Shown: piece by piece, positions 46,532 through 53,882 of the stretch
Layout: every line of letters begins with the position of its first letter
How positions within the stretch are numbered: position 1 is the first letter of the stretch
Origin: Bacteroidales bacterium
Lineage (GTDB): Bacteria; Bacteroidota; Bacteroidia; Bacteroidales; Lentimicrobiaceae
Length of the DNA: 64,000 bases
Direction: 5' to 3'
NCBI GenBank assembly: GCA_016709025.1
Contig: JADJEQ010000004.1
Span: forward strand, 62,001-126,000
Notes under the pieces: generated by a model
What the model saw: the letters and a program-made list of their open reading frames with translations, nothing else
Told to the model about the DNA's origin: nothing
Databases searched by the model: none
Translations under genes and position numbers: made by a program

Positions 46532-46583
46532 GGCAAAATCCTGAAAAATTTATATTTATTTACAAATTTTTCAGGATTTTGCC
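46532..46583. repeat. Perfect 20-bp inverted repeat in a convergent gap
   Basis: GGCAAAATCCTGAAAAATTT (46532-46551) pairs perfectly with 46564-46583 around a 12-base AT loop. The gap (46248-46656) has no gene. There is no T-run on either side, so a simple terminator is not the obvious role. Confidence 0.85.
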
Positions 46584-46656
46584 ATTGTCTGTTATATTAT
46601 ATTCGAAACCCGCCTATTCATAGAGTTTAACAAAATTTAAACAGTCTCTGAATCAA

Positions 46657-47019
46657 TCAACGCTTTCTCTTTTGCAGGGAAATAACAGTACCGGTTTCCG
46701 GTTCATGGCCTTCTGAAAGATTGTTTATTTTGTAAAGGGCTTTCAGTTTAATCCCATAAAGTTGAGAGATCCCGCGCATATTATCACCCTTTTTGTAGGT
46801 ATGGGATTCGATTGATCCTTTTTTCTTTTTGGGCTCGATATAAACAATTTGTCCTGTTTTCAGGGATTCATTCTTACCAAGTTCATTGTATTGAAGCACC
46901 TGAAAAGCGTGAATTCCAAGGTCGTGGGCTATGGTATGCGGGTCATCATCCGGCCTGGCATAAATCAATTTCACATTATTGTTCACATAAATTTTCCGGT
47001 TTCCTTCAGCAACTTCCAA
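46657..47019 (-). CDS. LysM-repeat tail of a glucosaminidase, out of frame
   Basis: These 120 residues have two LysM-type repeats (DDDPHTIAHDLGIHAFQVLQ, then THTYKKGDNMRGISQLYGIK-like) as found at the C-terminus of Bacteroidota glucosaminidases. The frame has no ATG at its head; the earliest in-window start is TTG at 47019, and it overlaps the glucosaminidase gene by 14 bases. Upstream the same frame remains open but translates to an unrelated basic stretch. This is best read as the tail of the protein encoded at 47006-47647, detached by a single-base frameshift near TTTCTTGG (about 47018-47025). Confidence 0.8.
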   Translation of the reverse strand: MEVAEGNRKIYVNNNVKLIYARPDDDPHTIAHDLGIHAFQVLQYNELGKNESLKTGQIVYIEPKKKKGSIESHTYKKGDNMRGISQLYGIKLKALYKINNLSEGHEPETGTVISLQKRKR

Positions 47020-47647
47020 GAAATGTAAATGAATTGGTCTTTTGTACTTTGGTCAGGGCCTGATCTTCTTCATTGGATGAGGGTTTCTCAGGTTTTGTTT
47101 TTTTTGCGACCGGTCTCTGATCTCCGCTATCGTATAAATACAATTCATTCTCTTCAATAATTTTAATCAGCATTTCTGCATAGCGGGGGTTCGTCGCATA
47201 ACCAGCGCTCTTTAACCCATATGCCCACGCTTTGTAATCTTTCAGATCAAGCTGAAACAGCCCTGCGTACCTTGGCCTGGAAGTCAGGAAAAAAGAGTGG
47301 TCGCTGTATGATTCCTCGGCAGATGCGTACTTCCTGAAACACTCATTCTTCTCATCATCGTCCATGGTATAAGTCATTCCTGTCCATTCCTTGTGGCATT
47401 TAATACCAAAATGGTTGTTGGCTTTCAATGCAAGTTCAGAGTTCCCGCTTCCCGATTCAAGCAACCCCTGGGCCAGGGTGATACTCGCGGGAATCTTGTA
47501 TTCGTGCATTTTACGTACAGCTATTTCTTTATAGTTCTGGATGTACTGATTGTAGGTAATTTTTCCTTCAGGCATCTGAGCTATTAATGCAACAGATTGA
47601 AAAACAAGACTTAAGAGAAATATTAATGAGAAAACAGGCCTGGTCAT
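47006..47647 (-). CDS. Glucosaminidase-domain protein, LysM tail lost by frameshift
   Basis: This 213-residue protein has a signal peptide (1-23, ending LIAQ). The glucosaminidase (GH73-like) domain shows IPASITLAQGLLESGSGNS (about 53-71, with the catalytic Glu in LLESG), NNHFGIKCH and LKSAGYATNPRYAEMLIKII. It would cut peptidoglycan glycan strands in the periplasm. The last residues before the stop (NSFTFLGSC) do not look native. Removing one base there joins it to two LysM repeats and gives about 328 residues, the usual length. Without the tail the enzyme may bind the wall less well. Confidence 0.92.
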   Translation of the reverse strand: MTRPVFSLIFLLSLVFQSVALIAQMPEGKITYNQYIQNYKEIAVRKMHEYKIPASITLAQGLLESGSGNSELALKANNHFGIKCHKEWTGMTYTMDDDEKNECFRKYASAEESYSDHSFFLTSRPRYAGLFQLDLKDYKAWAYGLKSAGYATNPRYAEMLIKIIEENELYLYDSGDQRPVAKKTKPEKPSSNEEDQALTKVQKTNSFTFLGSC

Positions 47648-47803
47648 ATGAATGTATTAGATAAATTAAGGGCAAAGATATAAATCACCTTGTTAACAAA
47701 GGCAATACAATAGCAGACTATCTGTTAATAACTTGCAAATAAGCCCTTAAATTGCGTAATTTAGTCGTCCGGTACCAAATAAACATTTGCAAAAACTCCT
47801 ATT

Positions 47804-48505
47804 ATGCCTGATATCAGGATTCTTATTGTTGAAGATCATGTAAAGATGGCAGATTCCATCAGTAAAGGATTGGAAGAGAGTGGATTCAAAACAGAAGTTG
47901 CCTACGATGGGTTTATCGGGAAACGCCTGGCTGATGCCAACGAATACAACCTGATGATCCTTGACATCAATCTTCCGCAAATCAACGGTTATGAATTGTG
48001 TGCAGGGATCAGGAAAAAGAATCCGAATGTTCCGATTATCATGCTCACCGCACTGGGAAGTACCGAAGATAAATTGCTCGGATTTGAAAAAGGTGCCGAT
48101 GACTATATTGTTAAACCGTTCGAATTCAGAGAATTGCTTGCCAGAATTAAAGCACTCCTCAAACGGTCACAGGCTGATATCCAGAGCCATACTCAGCTAA
48201 AAATAGCCGATCTTATCATCGACCTCGACAGTAAATCGGTTACCAGGGGCGATAAGCCTATTGAACTGACTGCAAAAGAGTTTTCCCTGCTCGAATACCT
48301 TGTAAGGAACAAGGGAAAAGTTATTTCAAAGGCTGATATTGCTGAAAAGATCTGGAACATAAACTTCGACACCGGCACCAACGTAATTGAGGTATATGTT
48401 AATTTTCTCAGGAAGAAAATCGATCGGAATTTCCCTGTCAAATTGATTCATACCCAGATTGGCATGGGTTATATCTTAAAAGAAGCCGCTCCGGATGCAA
48501 ATTAG
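47804..48505 (+). CDS. OmpR/PhoB-family response regulator
   Basis: This 233-residue protein has a receiver domain with E10-D11, phosphoacceptor D54 (LMILDINLPQ), T82 and K104 (YIVKPFEF). A winged-helix Trans_reg_C domain follows, about 135-227 (ELTAKEFSLLEYLVRNKGKV, VIEVYVNFLRKKID, IGMGYIL). It overlaps the start of the sensor-kinase gene by 11 bases. Target genes are not evident from the window. Confidence 0.95.
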   Translation: MPDIRILIVEDHVKMADSISKGLEESGFKTEVAYDGFIGKRLADANEYNLMILDINLPQINGYELCAGIRKKNPNVPIIMLTALGSTEDKLLGFEKGADDYIVKPFEFRELLARIKALLKRSQADIQSHTQLKIADLIIDLDSKSVTRGDKPIELTAKEFSLLEYLVRNKGKVISKADIAEKIWNINFDTGTNVIEVYVNFLRKKIDRNFPVKLIHTQIGMGYILKEAAPDAN

Positions 48506-49883
48506 AACGCGACTTGCTTTACAGTTTGCTTTGCTGGTGGGAGGTATATTGATAGCCTTCTCCCTGATGATTTACATTTTATCTGCCAATTACAGGAAAC
48601 AGGAATTTACCCAGCGACTGAAAGAAAAGGCCATAAATACAGCCAAGTTGCTGATCGAAGTCAAGCAAATAAACGATGACCTGCTTCGGATAATCGACAG
48701 TAGCAACTACAGCGCTCTGCTGGGTGATGAGGTTTTGGTTTTTGATTACTTTAAAAAGAGTCGCATTTACATGAATGTCGATTCTTCGAGTCTTGAAATC
48801 ACAGAGGAATTACTTTCAAAAATCAGGAATAACGGGCAGTTTACATTTAAACAGGGCAACCGGGAAGCCATTGGGCTGCTGTATTCAAACGATCTGAGAC
48901 GGTTTGTTGTGATAGCTTCAGCTGTTGACACCTATGGAATAACAAAACTCAACAACCTGCTGTTGGTATTGGTTATAGGTCTGTTTGGCTCTATTGCGCT
49001 CACCGTGCTGGCAGGATTATTTTTCTCGAGGCAATCGCTCCGTCCGATTTCAGAGGTAATCACCCAGGTTTCTACCATTTCGGGCTCCAACCTTGAACAA
49101 CGCGTTGACGAAGGCAACGGAACTGATGAAATTGCACACCTGGCCATCACATTCAATAAAATGCTCGACCGGATCGAAATGGCATTCAACGTGCAGAAAA
49201 GCTTCGTCTCGAATGCTTCTCATGAACTCCGCACCCCATTGGCTTCTATAACCAGTCAGATAGAAGTAGCATTGATGAAACCCCGTGAATCTGAAGAATA
49301 TAAAGAAGTTCTGAGATCACTGCTCGACGATGCACGAAGTCTGACCTCCCTGGCCAATAATCTGCTGGAAATAGCCAGAACAGAACAGGATATGAAGTTG
49401 CTCAAAACTTCACCCGTTAGGTTTGACGAATTATTTCTTGACACCCAGTCCGAAATCCTGCTGCTGCACCCTGAATACAGTATTGAAGCTATCATCAATG
49501 ATAATACTGAAAATGAGGAACAGGAACTTACCATTCAGGGCAATGAAAATCTGCTTAAACTGATTGTTGTAAACCTGCTCGATAATGCATGCAAGTTTTC
49601 AGGAGGGAAAAAGGTAACTGCAATTCTCAGCTATAATTCTGAAAATGTCCATTTCAAAGTTAGTGATCAGGGTATTGGTATCTCAGAGAATGACCTGCCA
49701 CATATTTTCGAGCCGTTCTACAGGGCCGGAAACGCTCAAACCATTACTGGTCATGGTATCGGACTTTCGTTGATATCGAAAATTGTAAAACTGCACAAAG
49801 GCAGCATCACCGTTTCTTCGATTGTAAACAAAGGCACCACAATTGAAGTATTACTTCCTTACCAGCCCAAATTTAACGCATGA
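48495..49883 (+). CDS. HAMP-domain sensor histidine kinase
   Basis: This 462-residue inner-membrane kinase has TM1 (about 8-30), a periplasmic sensor region (about 31-150) and TM2 (about 154-177). HAMP is about 178-230. HisKA has H243 in SNASHELRTPLASI, and HATPase_c has N-box LLDNACKFS, DQGIGIS and GHGIGLSLI. It is the partner of the OmpR-type regulator encoded upstream. The stop overlaps the rsmG start by four bases (ATGA), so kinase and methyltransferase translation are linked. Confidence 0.95.
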   Translation: MQIRTRLALQFALLVGGILIAFSLMIYILSANYRKQEFTQRLKEKAINTAKLLIEVKQINDDLLRIIDSSNYSALLGDEVLVFDYFKKSRIYMNVDSSSLEITEELLSKIRNNGQFTFKQGNREAIGLLYSNDLRRFVVIASAVDTYGITKLNNLLLVLVIGLFGSIALTVLAGLFFSRQSLRPISEVITQVSTISGSNLEQRVDEGNGTDEIAHLAITFNKMLDRIEMAFNVQKSFVSNASHELRTPLASITSQIEVALMKPRESEEYKEVLRSLLDDARSLTSLANNLLEIARTEQDMKLLKTSPVRFDELFLDTQSEILLLHPEYSIEAIINDNTENEEQELTIQGNENLLKLIVVNLLDNACKFSGGKKVTAILSYNSENVHFKVSDQGIGISENDLPHIFEPFYRAGNAQTITGHGIGLSLISKIVKLHKGSITVSSIVNKGTTIEVLLPYQPKFNA

Positions 49884-50500
49884 ATCAGATTATAAAATAT
49901 TTCCCGGAGATTTCTCCATTGCAAAAAAGTCAGTTTGAAGCACTTCAGGGCTTGTATGAGCATTGGAATGCAGCCATTAATGTAATCTCCCGGAAGGATA
50001 TTGATAACCTTTACGAAAGGCATGTTCTTCATTCTCTGGGTATTGTGCGGGTTCTTGCTTTTGCTCAGGGAAGCCAGATTCTTGATGTTGGAACCGGAGG
50101 AGGCTTTCCCGGAATTCCCCTGGCCATTCTTTACCCGGATACCGATTTTCACCTGGTAGATTCGATCGGAAAGAAAATAAAGGTGGTACAGGCAGTTGCT
50201 GAAGCGCTTGAATTGAAGAACCTTAGTTCGCAACATATCAGGGCAGAAGAGTTGACCGGAAAATATGATTTCATTGTAAGCCGCGCAGTTGCTTCATTAC
50301 CTGAATTTACCGGCTGGATTAGGAAGAACATAGCCCGCAAATCCATCAATGCGCTGCACAATGGAATACTCTATCTTAAAGGGGGCGATGTTACGCAGGA
50401 ACTGAAAGAATCGGGCGGGAAATACCAGATATATAAGTTAAACAGGTATTTTGATGAACCATTTTTTGAAACCAAGTCGGTAGTTCATTTATGGTTCTGA
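49880..50500 (+). CDS. rsmG: 16S rRNA (guanine-527-N7) methyltransferase
   Basis: This 206-residue SAM-dependent enzyme methylates G527 of 16S rRNA; loss gives low-level streptomycin resistance in many species. The SAM loop is ILDVGTGGGFPGIPLAI (about 69-85), with the acidic HLVDSIGKK (about 93) after strand 2 and the active-site region FIVSRAVASLPEF (about 134-146). Its start overlaps the kinase stop (ATGA), an odd partner for a two-component pair. Confidence 0.96.
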   Translation: MNQIIKYFPEISPLQKSQFEALQGLYEHWNAAINVISRKDIDNLYERHVLHSLGIVRVLAFAQGSQILDVGTGGGFPGIPLAILYPDTDFHLVDSIGKKIKVVQAVAEALELKNLSSQHIRAEELTGKYDFIVSRAVASLPEFTGWIRKNIARKSINALHNGILYLKGGDVTQELKESGGKYQIYKLNRYFDEPFFETKSVVHLWF

Positions 50501-50703
50501 GTTGATTGAAGTCAATTAGTTTCTTAATTAAGGATTCCAGTGCCATAACCATGGAGACCTGCATTTAAAAGATTCCTTCGCATATTCAAACAGGTTAATT
50601 AAACCAATTTTGCCGTTTAATATTTGACCGGTCTTCACTAAAAATTGTAATTTAGCCCTTCAAAGAAAATCTACTTCACAGAAATAATCAAATCTTAAAA
50701 TCA

Positions 50704-52161
50704 ATGAGTAATCAAATTCTTAACCTTGAACCAAAGGCTGTCTGGAAAAATTTTCACAGCCTGACCCAGATTCCCAGGCCTTCGAAAAAAGAAGCCCGTA
50801 TCATTGAATTCGTAAAAAACTTTGGCTTATCACTCGGTCTTGAGACCATTGTTGACAAAGTAGGTAATGTAATTATCCGTAAACCGGCCACTTCGGGTAT
50901 GGAGAATCGCAAGGGGGTAATTCTTCAGGCCCATCTTGATATGGTACCCCAGAAAAACAGTGATAAAGTACACGATTTTGAAAAAGATCCGATTGAGACC
51001 ATCATTGATGGTGATTGGGTAAGGGCAAACGGAACCACTCTTGGAGCCGACAACGGTATGGGTGCTGCTGCAATTATGGCCGTACTCGAATCGAAAGACC
51101 TGGTGCATGGACCGGTTGAAGCTTTGTTTACCATCGATGAAGAAACCGGTATGAGCGGAGCCCAAAACCTGCAGGCAGATGTTTTAAAAGGTGATATTCT
51201 GTTAAACCTCGATTCAGAAGATGAAGGCGAACTGTATTTTGGCTGTGCCGGTGGAATCGACGGAAATTTTGAGTTCATTTTTAAACCACAGAGTACCGAG
51301 GCGGGAACAATTGCATACAAATTGAATGTCAGTGGTTTAAAAGGCGGTCATTCCGGCCTTGATATTCCTCTGGGACGCGGCAATTCATGCAAGATCCTGG
51401 TGCGTTTGCTATGGCATAGCGTTCAGAAACACGGGCTGAGGTTATCTTCTATTGAATCGGGTAACATGCGCAATGCTATTCCGCGCGAAGGTTTTGCCAT
51501 TTTTACCATCCCTCAGGGTGAAAAGGAAAAATTTGAAAAATGCCTGTCGAAATCAGCTGATGAAATTAAAGGCGAACTCTCTGTAACAGAGCCCGGCCTT
51601 CAGATAAGCGTTACATCCGCAGAGATGCCTGCTCACCTGATGGATGCCGACACCCAGAACCGCATGCTGAGAGCTGCCTATGGCTGCCCGAATGGCGTAA
51701 TGCGGATGAGCGATGCGATGGCAGGACTGGTTGAAACCTCCACCAATCTGTCAATCATTAAATCGGATGAGAATTCAGTAAAAATAAGCTGCCTGCTCCG
51801 CAGTTCAGTTAACTCAGCCAAGACTGACCTGAGTCATATGATGGGCAGTATTTTCGAGCTGGCCGGTGCTAAAGTTGATTTCAACGGCGAGTATCCGGGC
51901 TGGAAACCCAACCCTGAATCTCCAATTCTGAAAACCATGCAAGGTGTCTACAACAACCGTTTCGGCAAAGTTCCCGAAATCAAAGCTATCCATGCAGGTC
52001 TTGAGTGTGGTCTTCTCGGAGCTGTCTATCCTAACTGGGATATGATCTCCTTCGGACCGACCATCCGCTATCCGCACTCCCCCGATGAAAAAGTTCACAT
52101 TGAATCGGTTGGAAAATTCTGGATCTACCTGACCGAAACACTGAAAAACATTCCGGCTTAA
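50704..52161 (+). CDS. pepD: Aminoacyl-histidine dipeptidase (peptidase D, M20C)
   Basis: This 485-residue two-zinc peptidase cleaves dipeptides such as carnosine and Xaa-His in the cytoplasm. The metal ligands are H77 (LQAHLDM), the Asp in GADNGMG (about 117), the catalytic and ligand Glu pair in IDEETGMSG (about 147-148), and the Asp in LNLDSEDEG. The lid domain has GLKGGHSGLDIPLGRGNS. The closing FGPTIRYPHSPDEKVHIESV carries the last His. Length and motifs are normal. It has its own strong terminator. Confidence 0.97.
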   Translation: MSNQILNLEPKAVWKNFHSLTQIPRPSKKEARIIEFVKNFGLSLGLETIVDKVGNVIIRKPATSGMENRKGVILQAHLDMVPQKNSDKVHDFEKDPIETIIDGDWVRANGTTLGADNGMGAAAIMAVLESKDLVHGPVEALFTIDEETGMSGAQNLQADVLKGDILLNLDSEDEGELYFGCAGGIDGNFEFIFKPQSTEAGTIAYKLNVSGLKGGHSGLDIPLGRGNSCKILVRLLWHSVQKHGLRLSSIESGNMRNAIPREGFAIFTIPQGEKEKFEKCLSKSADEIKGELSVTEPGLQISVTSAEMPAHLMDADTQNRMLRAAYGCPNGVMRMSDAMAGLVETSTNLSIIKSDENSVKISCLLRSSVNSAKTDLSHMMGSIFELAGAKVDFNGEYPGWKPNPESPILKTMQGVYNNRFGKVPEIKAIHAGLECGLLGAVYPNWDMISFGPTIRYPHSPDEKVHIESVGKFWIYLTETLKNIPA

Positions 52162-52178
52162 ACTTTATTTTAACATTT

Positions 52179-52217
52179 GAGGCCGGCCTTTATTGAGAAA
52201 AGGCCGGCCTCTTTTTT
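52179..52217 (+). terminator. Rho-independent terminator of pepD
   Basis: GAGGCCGGCCTTT / AAGGCCGGCCTC forms a 12-bp GC-rich stem with a short loop, followed by six T. It lies 18 bases past the stop. Confidence 0.93.
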
Positions 52218-52253
52218 GACTGCAAAATATCCTTAAAAAAATTGCGTCGAATA

Positions 52254-52284
52254 TTTGTGGAATAAAATTAAGTTTCTATCTTTG
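52254..52284 (+). promoter_or_regulatory. Bacteroidota-type promoter of rpmH
   Basis: TTTG (52254-52257), 19 bases, then TATCTTTG (52277-52284) is a full match to the TTTG/TAnnTTTG consensus. The rpmH ATG is 20 bases further on, so the leader is about 13 bases. This is the cleanest promoter in the window. Confidence 0.82.
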
Positions 52285-52304
52285 CAGTCCCAAAAAATAA
52301 GACT

Positions 52305-52466
52305 ATGAGCAAGAGAACATTTCAGCCATCACAGAGGAAAAGAAGAAACAAACATGGCTTCAGGGAAAGAATGTCATCAGCCAATGGCCGTAGGGTTCTT
52401 GCTGCACGCAGGGCTAAAGGCAGAAAAAAACTGACCGTTTCAGACGAAGGCAAGCACAAAGCTTAA
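52305..52466 (+). CDS. rpmH: 50S ribosomal protein L34
   Basis: This 53-residue basic ribosomal protein starts MSKRTFQPSQRKRRNKHGFR, the universal L34 opening. The core RMSSANGRRVLAARRAKGRK is also typical. A short acidic-basic tail (LTVSDEGKHKA) extends it a little beyond the 44-46 residues of Escherichia coli, as usual for Bacteroidota. It stands alone with its own promoter and terminator, without rnpA next to it. Confidence 0.97.
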   Translation: MSKRTFQPSQRKRRNKHGFRERMSSANGRRVLAARRAKGRKKLTVSDEGKHKA

Positions 52467-52496
52467 CCATATCAGCCCCGGCTGACCAAAAAAATT

Positions 52497-52528
52497 AAAA
52501 GGAGGTAATTTAGTTTGCCTCCTTTTCT
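52497..52528 (+). terminator. Rho-independent terminator of rpmH
   Basis: AAAAGGAGG / CCTCCTTTT is a nine-bp stem around TAATTTAGTTTG, ending in TTTTC, 30 bases past the stop. Confidence 0.82.
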
Positions 52529-52578
52529 TGTGTATTCCGGATAGATTATTTAGCTGAAGATTCTGAACAAAAATCCAT

Positions 52579-53250
52579 TCAGATTGAGATACCAATATTT
52601 ATTCGCAGGTATCTGTTGTGAATATCTGGTGTCCGGTCTTCAATCTCCCCGAAAAGATAAATATAATCAAATGCAGCAAAAAATCGTATGCCGGAAACAG
52701 GAACAGATATTCCTGCTCCTGATACAAATCCGAAATTAAACTTCCTCAACTCAAAATCATTTCTTTCTCTGTAGGAGTGTTGAAAAACCGGTTTACCATT
52801 TACCAGTTCAACCCAATGGCCTGTAGCCTCCCTGAACGCATGCAGGGTAATGACACCACACATCCCGGCTTCCGCATAAAACTGAAGCTTTTCACCAATA
52901 TTAACCCTTGCCTTAGCCGGAAGAGTGAGCGATTTGAAATTCCAGATAACATCACCCTGGTATCCGGTACCTAATGAAACATATTCACTATTTCTGAATT
53001 GACTCGTCTTTTCAAACGATAAACCGGAATACAGGGTAACCGGTTTGATCTCAGCTACTCTGATATTTATACCGAAACCCCAGCCATTGCGATTTTCAGC
53101 ATCGAATTGCTGACTGGTAATCAATGTTCTGTTACCGGAGATAAAAAATTCGCATTCAGGAAAACCATTGATCAGGGATGATTGTGCGTGTGCCTCGTGA
53201 CAAAGAAAAGATAAGAATGCAATAGCACATATGAACTGATTTCTTTTCAT
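52579..53250 (-). CDS. Probable outer-membrane beta-barrel protein
   Basis: This 223-residue protein runs from ATG 53250 with signal peptide MKRNQFICAIAFLSFLCHEAHAQ; an earlier in-frame TTG (53289) gives a poor start. Strands alternate with loops through FISGNRTLITSQQF, GWGFGINIRVAE, VTLYSGLSFEKT, LTLPAKARVNIGEKLQFYAEAGMCG and a C-terminal RYLRINIGISI. It fits a small eight-stranded barrel of the outer-membrane protein family. Role unknown. It runs convergently towards rpmH. Confidence 0.83.
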   Translation of the reverse strand: MKRNQFICAIAFLSFLCHEAHAQSSLINGFPECEFFISGNRTLITSQQFDAENRNGWGFGINIRVAEIKPVTLYSGLSFEKTSQFRNSEYVSLGTGYQGDVIWNFKSLTLPAKARVNIGEKLQFYAEAGMCGVITLHAFREATGHWVELVNGKPVFQHSYRERNDFELRKFNFGFVSGAGISVPVSGIRFFAAFDYIYLFGEIEDRTPDIHNRYLRINIGISI

Positions 53251-53609
53251 ATCCCATATATATTTATAAACCTTTTGTGTGGTTAACAACCTAACTTAAT
53301 GTATGTCAGGCCGATGGAAGCCGAAGCTATATTTTGACTTCCCTCAATATGACATATTTTAAGTATTATGGCCTTTCAACCACACAACAGGTTATTTATT
53401 AAGACAATTTGATTTCGTTTTACCCCTATCTGAAAATGACATTTTTCAAAAAATAAACTTCGTCCAGGTTAAAAATTGAATTCTCCGGAATAACACTGGA
53501 TGAATTTAATGTATCCCTGATTGCATTATGAAAATTATCGCACACGTCATTCAATAACTTAAAAAGCCGTAATTTCGCAAACCATAAAGCAATTTTATAT
53601 TCAAGGCCA
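53251..53609. other. Intergenic stretch between divergent genes
   Basis: No gene was seen in these 359 bases. The phrase ACCACACAAC occurs near 53370 and its near inverse GTGTGGTTAACAACC near 53277. TAATTTCG at 53570-53577 is one mismatch from the -7 consensus and could serve the DUF4834 gene, which starts 33 bases later. Confidence 0.45.
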
Positions 53610-53867
53610 ATGGGCTTACTCAGATTTCTTCTTATTGTATTTATAATTTACCTGTTTTTCAAGGTATTTGCACGGTTTATATTACCCCTGGTGATCAAAT
53701 TAACCATGCGAAGGGTTCAGGATAAATTCTATGAACAAAACCCACATTTAAAGCCCGAAACCCCTCAAAAGGAAGGCAAGGTTACCATCAAAAGAGTTTC
53801 AAAAGACAAAGATGATCACGATTCTTCAAATATTGGTGAATACGTTGATTACGAAGAAGTTAAATAA
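53610..53867 (+). CDS. DUF4834 small membrane protein
   Basis: This 85-residue protein has one N-terminal membrane helix region (LLRFLLIVFIIYLFFKVFARFILPLVI, spanning once or as a hairpin) and a soluble charged tail ending DYEEVK. It matches the Bacteroidota DUF4834 family, of unknown function. It lies 15 bases before the YfhO gene, the usual neighbour of this family, which suggests a joint role in membrane glycan assembly. Confidence 0.92.
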   Translation: MGLLRFLLIVFIIYLFFKVFARFILPLVIKLTMRRVQDKFYEQNPHLKPETPQKEGKVTIKRVSKDKDDHDSSNIGEYVDYEEVK

Positions 53868-53882
53868 TCCAACCCCCAATCC

